NCBI RefSeq assembly: GCF_037102585.1 | Contig: NW_027043829.1 | Span: 248,001-312,000, forward strand | Length of the DNA: 64,000 bases | Direction of reading: 5' to 3' | DNA from: Saccharomycopsis crataegensis | Taxonomy: Eukaryota; Ascomycota; Saccharomycetes; Ascoideales; Saccharomycopsidaceae | In this document: in pieces, positions 1-11,370 of the stretch | How positions within the stretch are numbered: the first letter of the stretch is position 1 | Layout of the letters: each line of letters opens with the position of its first letter | Translations under genes and position numbers: made by a program | Notes under the pieces: generated by a model | The model's input: the letters and a program-made list of their open reading frames with translations, nothing else | Database searches by the model: none | Told to the model about the DNA's origin: nothing

Positions 1-64
1 TCAAACTCTCAATGAACAACCAAATTCTTGGTTTCAAACTCTCAATAACAACCAAACTCTTGGT
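1..64. repeat. Two-copy ~32-bp tandem repeat at the left edge
   Basis: Two near-identical copies of a unit of about 32 bp lie side by side, each containing CAAACTCTCAAT, an ACAACCAAA core and TCTTGG. The second copy differs by a short deletion and a substitution. The repeat lies downstream of RPP2 and begins at the window edge, so more copies may exist outside. It encodes nothing evident. Confidence 0.6.
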
Positions 65-158
65 ACAAATCACTTACACTCCAAGTGAACATCTTGAGGA
101 TAGTTTTTATACATTAATTAGAAATAAGAACATACATGAACACATTTTATGAATTAGC

Positions 159-482
159 TTAGTCGAACAAACCGAAACCCATGTCATCGTCAGATTCATC
201 TTCTTCTTCTTCAACGGCTTCTTCAGCGGCGGCTTCTTCAGAAGCACCAGCAGCAGCACCAGAAGCGGCACCAGCACCACCGGTTGGGACAGTGGACAAT
301 TTTTCAATACCTTGAGCAATCAATTCTTCAGCGTTCTTACCAGAAATTTCGGCAATCAATTTGTCGAGCTTTTCAGAATCGATTTCGATACCGACGGATT
401 CCAAAACCTTGGAGACGTCAGCAACGGATGGTTCAGCGTTACCAGCTTGAACGAGCAATAAGTAGGCAGCCAAGTACTTCAT
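159..482 (-). CDS. RPP2: 60S acidic ribosomal protein P2 (stalk)
   Basis: This 107-aa protein is the P2 component of the ribosomal stalk, which recruits translation GTPases to the large subunit. It starts [10 protein letters not shown], the hallmark of P2 (P1 proteins start differently). It then has the helical dimerisation domain (about residues 1-62), an Ala/Gly-rich hinge, an acidic stretch, and the universal C-terminal tail [12 protein letters not shown], whose end contacts the GTPases. Length is normal. The A or B paralogue cannot be told from sequence alone. A branch point and 3' splice acceptor sit immediately upstream of the ATG, so the gene very probably has a 5'UTR intron. It is divergent from ZRG17, and a CACGTGAT box and an AGCCCTA motif lie in the shared promoter. 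Confidence 0.95.
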   Translation of the reverse strand: MKYLAAYLLLVQAGNAEPSVADVSKVLESVGIEIDSEKLDKLIAEISGKNAEELIAQGIEKLSTVPTGGAGAASGAAAGASEEAAAEEAVEEEEDESDDDMGFGLFD

Positions 483-1051
483 CTATCAATTACTGGTTAG
501 TATTTCCCCCTGAAAAAAATTAACACTATTCCATGAGTGATTTACATTGATTGTAGATTTAGTGATTCGAGTTGATTTTATAGGAGTGTCAATCGGAAAT
601 AATAGTAAGAATACAAATCATCAGTTGTCATGTTTCACAAATTCTCCAAAATGTATCACATACAATTAATCATTTTTCATAAGTCTGTTAGCTGACCCCA
701 AATCAATTCATATAGGTTTCATTTAATCGGTTTGTTTAAACCCACAATTTATTAATGATCCAATACACCTAATTCCAAAATTATGAATACAAATTCGATA
801 TTTAGATCTCAAGTGGCCTTCCAAAGCAAGCTGTTGAAAATAATGATTGAATAATATTTTTTGTTTAATCATTCCTCTATTGGTTTTACCAAAATATGGG
901 TCCCATATATTCCATTAATTTACTTGATACAATAACCTTTCGCACGCATTATTCCACACCTATAATTTCACACTAGTCCTCAAATACACAAAACACATAA
1001 TCAATACCTCTAATCACCTCTAGTGTCTCCAATCATTGAGTTCCCACTTAC
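483..1051 (-). other. Probable 5'UTR intron of RPP2
   Basis: On the minus strand a perfect TACTAAC (496-502) is followed 13 nt later by an AG (483-484) that directly abuts the RPP2 start codon. Two donors are possible: GTAAGT at 1046-1051, giving a 569-nt intron, or GTATGT at 658-663, giving 181 nt. I prefer the longer one because it places the first exon just downstream of the promoter motifs at 1159-1203, and long introns are usual in ribosomal protein genes. The acceptor and branch are seen; the donor choice is inferred. Confidence 0.6.
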
Positions 1052-1158
1052 TTTTTATTGTAGTTTACTATGTTCTTCTCTTTAGACTGTATTCTGGTAC
1101 CTCTAACTGTCAATATTGAAGATGAAAAAATGAAAATCTACTAACAAACCGTAGTAAA

Positions 1159-1203
1159 CACGTGATGTCGCGGTCACATAGGAAAACTTGACATGTAGCC
1201 CTA
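1159..1203. promoter_or_regulatory. CACGTGAT and AGCCCTA pair, likely RPP2 promoter
   Basis: CACGTGAT (1159-1166) is a Cbf1-type E-box. AGCCCTA (1197-1203) resembles the Tbf1 motif. This pairing is known to drive ribosomal protein genes in several non-Saccharomyces yeasts. It lies about 110-150 bp upstream of the preferred RPP2 5'UTR intron donor. A second CACGTG is at 1296-1301, nearer ZRG17. The assignment to factors is inferred from motif match only. Confidence 0.45.
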
Positions 1204-1599
1204 CTAAGTATTGTATACTGTCACGCGACATCGAAGTGATGTTAAGCCGCCCTGAAAACTCTAGCCAGCGTATATTTTTTTTCCATTACCAGTGGCACGT
1301 GGAGCCAAGGCGGCGGGAAAAGATGATACGAAATTTGAATTTTGAGGTACCAAAACGATAAATGATATGCCAAATTGACTCAAGCGTAAATATATATCCC
1401 GCTCATCGCACAATTACCAAATCGAGGATTCGGGGAATACATAAACATAGGCATTCATCTCTTGACAGACTGATATTTGTCATCAATTTAACATAGTTGT
1501 CCATTCCTTGTTAGTATCATTGCGTTGCTAACCCATCCCACAACCACAAAGGTGTTAGCTGTGAGATCATAACTAAGCCATCCAACAGTTTTGCCAACT

Positions 1600-3747
1600 A
1601 TGTCTGAAGATGCGCAAACTGAATCTATAATGGTTGATGGGAAACCCCGTCTTCAATACGTACCAAAGTATTCCTACCCTCAGCAAGATAGTGCAGTGAT
1701 GGACTCACCTCAATCAGCTTCGAGCTTTGCATCACCAATATCATCAAATTTTGCCCAAGACCGTTCCCATTTATCAACACCAACCCCAGCAGGTAGATCG
1801 AGAGTCAGTGAGCAGCTTTCAACCATGGGGCATAGTAGATATGAATCTACTGGCTCGCCATTGAAGTCTGAGTTCTCTGCGAATGTCAGTAATGGTGAAA
1901 TGCCACCTCCAGGTCGCTCAAATTTGACCAGTGGCAGTTATAAATCTGGTAGACGACAACGTCCAAGATCTTTGTACGCCGACTTAGATTCCTATATTAA
2001 CAATTCTTCCCCTTCATTAATCGTCAAGAAATCTCATGATTCTCTAAGGTCAAATAATGATAGTATAACAGGAAGTCCACAGTGTGCGCAACCGAAACAA
2101 ATTCCATCTCTCAATACTTTGGCGTCATCAAATGAACCTATTCTTCAATTCTCCCCGCCATCTAATAGTTACTCTACTAAACCTGGAAACAGATCTAGTT
2201 TATATTCAATGGGCTCTAACAATTCCCAAAAAGCCTTACATGTATTATCACCACCATCTTTGGGCACGGGGATATCCAGAAGTGGCTCAAGATCAGAATT
2301 AGACAATACCAGCAGCTACAATGCTAATGGTAGTGAGATTTTCTATAATTCAAGGTCTAGCTCCCCCGTCCGTAATGGAAGCCCCTCTAAACGAAAGGAC
2401 TCCAGTTCATCAACCACAAATCCATTCAATTATTCATCTATTAGTATGACCAACCAAAATATTTTACAGAAACCTGCTCATAGAAGGGGTCATAGGTACA
2501 AACATTCCTCTGTTTCTATGAACCTCTTTCAAGAGCCTAAAAAGAGGGCCAATTTAAATATTCCAACTTCTTTACCAATCCCTTCAGTCACAGAATTTTT
2601 CGAATCGAGCACTTATTCCCAAAAACTAAAGTTATTTTTATGTTGCTTCCATTTGGCTTATTCGTCGGTGATTTTTTTAGCTGGCTTTCAATATTCTTTG
2701 GCTTGTTTAACTACATTATCGCATTTAGTATTTTTTGATTCCATTAATAATCTCTTGGTTGTTGTTGTTGAAATTTTCAAAAATTTTGAAGTTTGGGACA
2801 AGTCTTCTATCAGATTTCCTTTTGGTCTCACCAGATTGGAGGTGCTATTTGGATTTGCATTGAGTGTTTCTTTGTTTTATGTGGGATTTGATTTGATTAC
2901 CCACTGTTTAGAAGAATTTGTTGTGAGTTTAATTGATCAAGATTTCAATCACGACAACCACCACAATCACAATAACGATGAGCATAAAAAGTTGTCGGAT
3001 GGTATATTTTTGTTTTTGGTTTTGACAGGGATATTCATCACATTGCTTGCAAATAAGATTTTGTCTTTTAATGATAATCCTTTTACAGAAAATGGAGAAG
3101 CTATTGGTGACGGGAAATTGCATTATAAACGCTCAAATCTTGATTTATTGGCTACCGCGGATAATCCAAAGAAGAAAGGTAGTCTGAATATTGGGATCTT
3201 GGAATTTCTCAGGAAGAACAGTTATGATAAATTGATTGACGGAATCAAATATGTAACTGACAATAATACTGTTGTCAAGGATCCAATCAAGTTCTTGACT
3301 TTGATATTCTTGGGCTATCTTTTATTTTATCCGTCAATTTCCAAATTCAGCTCTGACTTCAAATTTAATGAGCTCCAAACTTTTGTGATGGCAACTTTAA
3401 TTCTTTATTTCGCGTTCAATATGATGAAGAAATTGTCTTTGGTGATTCTTCTATCCTTTCCTTACGGAAACCGGATCTTCAAGAAAAATTCAAATGAGAT
3501 CAATGATGAACTTATAAAACTTGATTCCTTCAAATCAACATTTAAGGTGAAGAAAATCATCATTTCTAAAGTGAACTACCACCTCTTTGTGGTTTTGATC
3601 AAAATCAAAATGGTTGGCGGTTCAGATAAAGATGAATTCAGATTACATGCTGACGTTTCAAGGGTGGTGAAGAGAGTCTTGATCAGAAATGGTTTGGAAA
3701 ATGACTCTATAAATTTTGATATTACACTTGACGTTGATAGAATGTGA
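1600..3747 (+). CDS. ZRG17: Zrg17-type ER zinc transporter subunit
   Basis: This is a 715-aa member of the cation diffusion facilitator family. In S. cerevisiae Zrg17 pairs with Msc2 to move zinc into the ER and secretory pathway. The first ~310 residues are low-complexity, Ser/Asn-rich and presumably cytosolic. Hydrophobic segments then begin near residue 340, with the family-like stretch RFPFGLTRLEVLFGFALS. A His/Asn-rich loop (HDNHHNHNNDEHKK, near residue 450) is the usual metal-binding loop of this family. More hydrophobic segments and a soluble C-terminal domain follow. The ATG at 1600 is preferred to an in-frame TTG upstream. Divergent from RPP2, with a ~550-bp upstream region free of competing genes. 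Family membership is clear; orthology rests on the long N-terminus and motif order. Confidence 0.8.
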   Translation: MSEDAQTESIMVDGKPRLQYVPKYSYPQQDSAVMDSPQSASSFASPISSNFAQDRSHLSTPTPAGRSRVSEQLSTMGHSRYESTGSPLKSEFSANVSNGEMPPPGRSNLTSGSYKSGRRQRPRSLYADLDSYINNSSPSLIVKKSHDSLRSNNDSITGSPQCAQPKQIPSLNTLASSNEPILQFSPPSNSYSTKPGNRSSLYSMGSNNSQKALHVLSPPSLGTGISRSGSRSELDNTSSYNANGSEIFYNSRSSSPVRNGSPSKRKDSSSSTTNPFNYSSISMTNQNILQKPAHRRGHRYKHSSVSMNLFQEPKKRANLNIPTSLPIPSVTEFFESSTYSQKLKLFLCCFHLAYSSVIFLAGFQYSLACLTTLSHLVFFDSINNLLVVVVEIFKNFEVWDKSSIRFPFGLTRLEVLFGFALSVSLFYVGFDLITHCLEEFVVSLIDQDFNHDNHHNHNNDEHKKLSDGIFLFLVLTGIFITLLANKILSFNDNPFTENGEAIGDGKLHYKRSNLDLLATADNPKKKGSLNIGILEFLRKNSYDKLIDGIKYVTDNNTVVKDPIKFLTLIFLGYLLFYPSISKFSSDFKFNELQTFVMATLILYFAFNMMKKLSLVILLSFPYGNRIFKKNSNEINDELIKLDSFKSTFKVKKIIISKVNYHLFVVLIKIKMVGGSDKDEFRLHADVSRVVKRVLIRNGLENDSINFDITLDVDRM

Positions 3748-3981
3748 ATAGACCAATTTTTTGTTGACTCTTTCGCTTTTTCTTTTATTTACAATTTTTT
3801 CTTCGGGATATTCCTGTTATTCTTTCTTATTATAATTCTTTCTCATAAACTTTACTACAGACGTTGAAGATTTTCTATAAGAAAATTAACACAGCAAATA
3901 TGAAAATGTTGCTAGATAATTTATTGTACAAAATATAAAATTACTAAAATAAAAATATTAAATAAAACTGACAAAATGAAA

Positions 3982-6900
3982 CTATTCAGTTAGCTCCGCA
4001 TCATCTAATTTTCCAACCACTTTAAGAAACTTAGACATCCCTTCTTTAATATGCTCTTCTTCCAAACCATTTTTCCAACCAAATTCACCATCAAGGACTC
4101 CGTTTTTGAAATGGTCAAGCTTTTTCTTATCGTTGAGAAGTTTCTCATCAATTGGCTTGTTGAATACCGAGTATCTTGTATATTCATCTGAAGATCCAAC
4201 CTCAAACGACAACTTGTAACTAGTCTCGTCAATACTCATCTTCATTTGAGAATCAACATATCCATCAATATCAGATTCTTTAGAATTAAACTGATCATCA
4301 CCGCCTTCTTGATCTGTATTGCTATTATATTCACCTCTGTGATTATCTTCACTACTAGCGGCAGCAGCAGCAGCACTAAGTAACACCAACGAAGATTTAA
4401 CGTACGGGATATTGATCTTAGAAATCGGTACACCTTCAGTTGGATGGCTCATCAAATAACTTGTCAAGTAATAATTATATTGCTCCTCTGGACTCCGTTT
4501 ATCCTTTAATGTCAAATCATCTAGGGCAACAAACTGAACAGTCGCCGAGTTCTCTGCTTCGTTGAATTCAATTCTAAACATGTTTTCTTCCAGATTCATA
4601 AGTTGACGCACCTTCATTCTATAAATGATTTGCTTCTTGGTAGTGGTAGAACTGGTCACTCTGTCTTGTTCGAAAAGCAACATCATTTCGGTAGTTTTAT
4701 TATCGGAGGTAATATTGTGCATATGCTTTACCAACCCTTGCACAACCTTATCAACGGTGAATAATTTGAAGGCCTTATTTCTGTAAGCTTGACGCAAGCA
4801 TTCTTCAAACCATTGATGTTCAATGTCACCATCAATTAATTTGCGCGATAAATTCAAGACTTGCTTGTAGCATTGATTACCAGTAATGTTGATCCCCATT
4901 TCAACCAACTGGTGACTCAACAAATCCAAATCCTTAGCGAATGGCACTTCCGACCTGTTATGAATTTCCTTTTCGACGGCAGAGTCCATTTGCTTCAATT
5001 CTAATAGTCTAAAATATAAAACCTGTAAGTAGCGGAAAAATACATAGATCGACGTATTACAAAACAAGTTGTACAATGCTCTCTTAGAACGTGGTTTGCC
5101 TTGTAACAATGATTCATCCGGCTCCATGACAGTGCTGTCACCTGAAATAGTTTGGATCCATGATTCTCCAGCTCTGTTGATATTTTCGGATATTTCATCA
5201 TCAACATTACTGTTTTGCTTCATGTTAGAATAGTTAGCGGCATCATCCTTTGTAGGGGAAGAATTAACATCCTTTTTTGAGTTCAATCTCTTATTTCTTC
5301 TCAAGACATCTTTCAATAAGTCCGGTTCACGATGTCTCTTCCTTGTGTTTGGTGATCCATTAGTTTCAGGAACAGGTTTTCTTTGCGGCGATTTAAGTAT
5401 GTCATCATTCTCTTTTTGGTCTCCAGTATCTGGTAATTTGGCTAATGTGGAAGCTACATCATCTTCCAAGTTGAAAAATAAACCGAGAAAAGAATTGAAA
5501 AAATCACTCAACTTTAACTTATCATTGTTAGAATATGTACTAACATTGATCCAAGTCATGACCAAACTGCTTATATCAGCGAGGACATCTTTATCTTTAA
5601 ACTGAAATTCGAGTTGCTCTTTTGGTTTTGGGGCTAATGGGATAAGTCTTTTGCTATTATTACTTGAACCGTTCCCTGAGCCAGTGGAAGTATCAATCTT
5701 AACCGTACTGAGCTCCGAAATCAACTGTTTTGTGGTTAATAATTTCTTATCAGTCTGCTTAAAGGTCAATCCCAAATGATCCAATGATTTATAAAAAATC
5801 TTAAGCTCTTGTTCACGCCAGTATTTACACCATTCGCGATGTGATTTTCTCCATTCCTCATCTTTTTGTTTTAATCTTCCCAAAACGATTGGAACAGCCA
5901 AAACTGGGGCTTCATGTAACGCATCAATGACCTTGAAACCTTTCTCAGGCCCATAAATCTTTCTGATAATCTTCTTATAAATGGTTTTCGAAGTATGCGC
6001 CAACCCATTTTCCAACTTGAAGTTGACCTTCTCTTCAGGACTCATACTGGCAATTTTATTAGCAATGGTCTCCAACGTTTGAATGGTTCTCATATTATTT
6101 TCCATGTAAAAGTCAAATTCATGCCTCTCTTCTTCAATTCTGAACAAATTATCTTCGTATTGGTTCTTTCTGTGGGCAATGTAACCACTTTCTTCAGAAT
6201 CCCAGGTAGGATGGCCGACCCACTCGTCATTCAAAACCTCCCAGCACATTTCATCGCGGCCAGAGCATGGCATATACGTCTCTGCTTTAGGCAATTGACG
6301 ATATGATGGTCCGTATCTTTTGCATAACCCGAGCTCCAATCTGTGCTTTTTAAATTCGCTAATGTTTTCAATATGATATGGAGTGTCCTTAAAACCAACA
6401 AAATTCTTGAACCATTGAAACAATTCCACAGAATCACCAATGTAGTGTTCGACCCTTTCCACTAACTCTCTTTTGCTGAGAATTTCACTAGAATACAATG
6501 AAAGCAATTTGATAAAATTGTTGTAAGTCGTTTTGTTTCCAATATGCTTCTTAGCCTTATCGAAAAAATTTAATTCATCATCTAAGGTAGACTTAGCAAG
6601 ATTTTCATCAGCAGTGTTCGTGAATTGATGCTGATGGACCTGATAATGATTTTGAGTGTTCTCAGATTTGATAGTTTCGCGTTCAGAAGAGTAGCCATAT
6701 TCAAATTCAACTTTCTGGGGACCATTAGAAGACGATCTTGCAGGAGGTGGTTGAAAGTTTCCATATGGTGGTAGTTGGATTTCTTCTTTCCGTGGTGGTG
6801 ATTGTTGTTGTGGCTGCTGTTGTGGTTGTGCTTGTGGCTGCTGTTGTGGTTGTGCTTGTGGCTGCTGTTGTGGTTGTGCTTGTGGCTGCTGTTGTGGTTG

Positions 6901-6982
6901 TGCTTGTGGCTGCTGTTGTGGCTGTGTTTGTGGTTGTGTTTGTGTTTGTGTTTGTGGTTGTGACTGTGATGGTGACTGCTGC

Positions 6983-7061
<79 letters not shown>

Positions 7062-8034
7062 GAGGCAGCTGTTCAGAATGTTGAGGCTGTTGTTGTTGTG
7101 GTCGATAATCTACCGAATTGAAACGCATTCCCATTGGTGGCAATTGTTGGTGGGAAACTAATGGTGGAAGTTTGTTATGCGTTGCTTGCTGTTCATATTG
7201 GTAGTGGTTATTAGGATAAATAGACTGTTCTGGTTCCAGTACAGGATTGGCTATGTTGTCTGGGTCCGGTAAGAACTTTTTAAAGTCTGCTAATAAGTCA
7301 GGAGCCGAGTTGAACAATAAAGCCACCTGTTGATAGACTTCCTGAATTGGGCGCTGTTCCCTTCTGTATGTCTGCAACAAGTCTAAAAAGTTTTTATAGA
7401 TGTGAGGCTCATTGGTAAAGCGTACTTTAATTTTGTTGACATATCCAATGGCGTCATCCATTTCCACTGGAACTTGCTCTAATCTTGCTGATTCATCTTG
7501 CGATGTTCGTTGATATAAAGGTTGTTGCAGTTGCGATACTTGTTGGTGTGAGCTTCCATTATTATCTTGGTATAATGACGTTGATTGTTGTCCTGTAGAA
7601 TCATTGATATTTTTTGGGTTGTCGTTTGTTGATAATGTTGTTGTTGTTGTTATGGTTCCGTTGGGCGTGGTTACGCGAATAGGATTCGGATCATTGGGAT
7701 CAGAGGAGCACTCAATACTATATCCTGTAGGTAAAAAGGTATTGAACCCTTCTACCAAGACCTTATGGCCTTTGAAAAGACTTGAAACACGTTCTATGAC
7801 GCCCGGGGTATCAATCCGCTGGGTGTTAAAATCTTTCATGATGTCCAAGAAATTATTGTAAACATCCGGATTACTTTGAAACTGTGACTTGACTTGATCA
7901 AGATAGGACAAGGCATCCTCTATATTGAGCCTTCTACCCCCATACATTGAAGATCCTGCAGAGGAAGGTGTTTGGGTTTGTTGGGGTAGCTGTTGTTGCT
8001 GATGAGATGGCTGGTGTTGATAGTCAGACATCAT
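3982..8034 (-). CDS. SIN3: Sin3 transcriptional corepressor scaffold
   Basis: This 1,350-aa scaffold of the Rpd3 histone deacetylase complexes has three paired amphipathic helix domains, at about residues 37-104 (PAH1), 190-257 (PAH2) and 485-545 (PAH3). They dock DNA-bound repressors. The HDAC-interaction region follows (about 565-700), with the conserved stretches CSGRDEMCWEVLNDEW and GYIAHRKNQYE. Between PAH2 and PAH3 lies a pure polyQ tract (about 324-352) and a run of QQQPQAQP repeats (about 368-408), which will vary in length between strains. The C-terminal Sin3 domain is present. It is somewhat shorter than the S. cerevisiae protein. The first of two adjacent ATGs was taken as the start. 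RXT2, another Rpd3L subunit, is encoded 27 kb away. Confidence 0.95.
6809..7062 (-). repeat. SIN3 polyglutamine and QQQPQAQP tandem repeats
   Basis: Positions 6977-7062 are an almost pure CAA trinucleotide run on the coding strand. Positions 6809-6930 hold about five copies of a 24-bp unit encoding QQQPQAQP, followed by shorter QT/QP repeats. All are in frame within SIN3. The opposite strand is also open here, giving a spurious polyvaline reading frame. Confidence 0.9.
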
Positions 8035-8549
8035 GTATCAGTGCCAGATAGGGATATTGGGAAATAACAGAAATCAACAGCACAAAAAGGATGAGTGAAA
8101 AAAAAAAAAAGGTCAAAAATTTCAGGGCGCCTCTAAAGATAATAAGCGTAGGTCGTGAAACAGGGATAGGTGATGTCTTTGGTGATAAAAGTGCTGTGAA
8201 TTCAAACGTTCATCAGAACGTTCCTGATGAAAATCAGCTACTCCAACTGTATTTATTGGCCGGGTAATGTAAACATGTCTCCCCACACATGCGTTTAGTA
8301 ATATATTTGACATGAAGAACTACTATACACGTTCTTCATAACAATATATTAAAAATTCTGAAAGTATATTATCTAGATTGTTCTTGGTTTTCCAATTCAA
8401 GATTTTGTAAGGAGAAGAATCTAAAGCAAATAAAAATTTAAACTAATAAAACAGAAACTTGGAAATGAAAAAAAAAAATGTAAACTAGTAAAAACAGAAG
8501 CTTAGAAATGAAAGTAAAAAATTATAAATAAAAAAAAGAGGATGGCGAA
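8035..8549. other. SIN3 upstream region
   Basis: This 515-bp spacer lies between the start of SIN3 and the end of the next minus-strand gene. It must hold the SIN3 promoter and the neighbour's 3' end. It contains poly(A) runs near 8099 and 8468 and a nearly duplicated stretch around 8440-8520 (AAAACAGAA(A/G)CTT followed by GAAATGAAA). I see no RNA gene. Confidence 0.5.
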
Positions 8550-9604
8550 CTAAACAATAAAGAAATGGGTATTTTGGCTACTTTCCTCATGAACTGGCAT
8601 CATCTTTTTGAATTGATTCAATTCTACTTTAATTGTCTCAATCAATTTTGGAGTTAAATATAGGCAAGTATTGTGATTATCAGTTTGTCTATCATATGTT
8701 GTTTTGGACCAGGTCCTTGAGACATGAACTGTGTTTGAAAAAGAGACGGAATTGGCTTGACTAACATAGCTAGCATCTGATAGTGAAGCCGTCTTTTTCA
8801 ACGCTGATTTTAAACCGGAGCTTGGAGATGATAGAAATGTAAGTGGAGAACCATTAGAAACGCAATCATATTTCTTGGATGGAGTGAATACTTCTGGAAT
8901 CTCATCAGTAGTAGAATCAGTATTTGAAGAGGCCAAGGAGGGCAAAGACATTGCATCATTTGATTGTCCAACTTCAATATAGTTCTGTAAGTAATCAAAG
9001 CCGTCAGTGTTGAATTCAAATGGAGTTTCTGGAGTTCTAAGTCCTTTAGCAGCATTCGAGATACGAGAGACTCTCTTCTTAGGTCTTGGAGCTTTGACTT
9101 GGGGAGTAGGAGATGGAATATCCGCTAAATAGGCATTCTCTCTTTGAAAATCTTCGTATGTATAGTCTTGCTCATCTCTAACGTCTTCAACATTATTCTC
9201 AAAAGTAAATGAGCTTTCATCAAAGAAATTTTTATCAAACTCAGCATTTCCAAACATAGGACTATCGTCACTGATGGCACAAACCTTCAAATTATTGAAC
9301 TCAGAGTCAACTGGATTTGTAACCTCCTTATTCTTGAAGCTGAGGAATTTCGGCTTTGAGGAGGTAAGAACGGATGGTAAGGAAAACTTCAATGATTTTG
9401 CTGATAAACAACCTGGTGCCGTAGTATTAGTGCTAATTGAAACATCAAGAGGATTGCTGATATTAGTAACAGATGAAGAACTTGCAACTCCCGTGAAAAC
9501 TTTTTTTATATTCAACAAACTTTTCATGGATTTCTTATTCAGGTTAGAATACTCAGGTTGACATAAAATCTGTTGAGCTTCTTCATTGTCATCAATATCT
9601 TCCC

Positions 9605-9655
<51 letters not shown>

Positions 9656-11024
9656 TATAGATTTGTGGCCCAGCCATAGCGAAGTTCGTTATAATAAAGT
9701 CAATTTTTGAAGTATTAGAATCCGGGATGTTTGATGTTTGCCTCACCAATTTTTGTTTGGATTGTGAAACCTCGACAACCGAGCAATGGGACAATTTATC
9801 ATTATCAACAATATCGGAAGGAGTCTTTCCACTAGAGCCTTTGGATGGATTTGAAATAATTTTGGATGGATTTGAAATAATTTTGGATGGATTTGAAATA
9901 ATTTTGGATGGATTTGAAATAATTTTGGATGGATTTGAAATAATTTTGGATGGATTTGAAATAATCCTGGATGGATTTGAAATAATCCTGGATGTATCTG
10001 AATTAATCCTAGATGGATTTGAAGATCTTCTTTTGTTAATTGGGGTGTTTGGGAGGACTTTATCTTGGTCACAAGATGATAGGTAGAGAGTGCTCTGAGT
10101 AATGTTTAGGTTGGCCTTTGAATTGGAAGATTTAACAGCAATATCACTCTGCTGAGTTGGTTTTGTGTTGTCTTGTTTAGCTTGTCTTGATTTATACTTG
10201 ATTTTTGAACCATTATCATCTTCTACGTTGGATTTATTGTTATCCTTCCTAGATCTTGGTTCTTTCGCTTCTTCGCTCTTAAGACACTCTCTTGGTTTAG
10301 TTTTATTTAATAAAGCGGTTTCTTGTCTCTTAATATCAAGCATTTTCTCATGCTGCAATTTTCCGCCGATTTTCCGCTCTCCAACTCTGCTCTGGGGTTC
10401 TTCTCTTGGTTTAGGCTGGTCTTTTTTCTGCTTTCTCTCTCTCTGTTGTGTAATTTGTTGTTTCCTGATCATTTCTTCTTGCTTTTTCCTATTCTCAGCA
10501 TCTTTCTTTCTCCTTTTAGCCTCTTCGTTAGCTTTACTAGCGAGCTGCTTAGCTTTGTTGACAAGCATTTCAGCTTCCCTCATTTGTTTCATGATATCAT
10601 CATCAAGATTGTCATCATTGCCAGGGTCGGATGGTCGTGACTCTTGTTGCAGTGTTTCAAAAGAGAAATTAGGTTTGGCTTTTCTTGAAGCAGGTTCACC
10701 TTGATAATAAGACTTTCTTGGCTGTTGCATAGATTGTGGTCTGTAATATCTCGGGTTTGCTATCGCTGAATGAGGACGCTGCATCACTGGAGCTGGCGTA
10801 GATCTTGGTACATAACTCGGAGGGAGGGGAAGAGCCCCTGACAAACGCTGGTTTGTACGATACTGTGTGTTCTGTATGGTGTTATAGGAAGCGACTGGCT
10901 CTCTTCTTTTCAGTAAATTGCCAGGTTTCCTGTTTGGCAAGTGGTTTGGCCGAAAACGGGATTGTAGGTTATAGTTGATATCATTATCTCTAGCTAAGAA
11001 ACGACTATCGATGGCAGATGACAT
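8550..11024 (-). CDS. Bni4/Afr1-like bud-neck protein, putative PP1 regulator
   Basis: This 824-aa protein is mostly low-complexity. The clue to its family is the C-terminus: VSFSN matches the RVxF-type docking motif for protein phosphatase 1. It is followed by a YDR, LTPKLIETIKVELNQFK and VHEESSQNTHFF pattern, which as I recall it ends fungal Bni4/Afr1/YER158C-type proteins that target Glc7 to the bud neck or mating projection. Other features are a charged, probably coiled-coil segment (about residues 140-210), a 7-residue tandem repeat IISNPSK (about residues 340-395), and a run of about 17 aspartates (about 455-472). Start ATG at 11024, divergent from the next gene. Family assignment is from remembered motif similarity and could be wrong; no enzymatic domain is visible. 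Confidence 0.5.
9608..9658 (-). repeat. GAT trinucleotide run (polyaspartate)
   Basis: About 17 consecutive ATC triplets on the plus strand read as GAT codons in the minus-strand gene, encoding polyaspartate. It is a microsatellite likely to vary in length. Confidence 0.9.
9840..10020 (-). repeat. 21-bp tandem repeat encoding IISNPSK
   Basis: Eight to nine copies of a 21-bp unit (TTGGATGGATTTGAAATAATT on the plus strand) lie in frame. The central copies are identical and the edge copies carry substitutions, as expected of an array that expands in its middle. Both strands are open through the array because the unit is a multiple of three without stops. Confidence 0.9.
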
Positions 11025-11370
11025 AGTTATGTGTTGATGTTATCTGATAACGGGCAATCAGAATAGTTAGCTGAAATGTAATTCCAAACCTTTACATTTT
11101 TTCCAAGTTACCAATTTATATATATGTATATCTATATTGATATGGTTTACCCACACTTCGGGCACTTGATGGTGGAATGGTCCCACCTGTAAGGCTATGT
11201 GCGTTTAGCACAAAACACGCCTTGCCCAAATTTTTCTGTGTCAAAATTTCATTAGGACAACTTGCCATTCGTTAGTACCGTGCCTGCTATGAAGCTTGAG
11301 ATCGACTAGTTGTTAGGTGATTTATAGTACAAAAGGGTGGGTCCGAAAAATTTACCGCAACATTTAGACT
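11025..11370. other. Divergent promoter region
   Basis: This 346-bp spacer separates two divergently transcribed genes starting at 11024 (minus) and 11371 (plus). It contains an alternating AT stretch (TATATATATG near 11117), a plausible TATA region. No RNA gene or known site was recognised. Confidence 0.5.

Noticed and set aside
6738-7121. Polyvaline frame opposite SIN3
   Set aside because: Antisense of the CAA polyglutamine run; repeats of three bases without stops keep both strands open.
9727-10086. 119-aa repeat frame antisense to the Bni4-like gene
   Set aside because: A shadow of the 21-bp tandem repeat, open on both strands.
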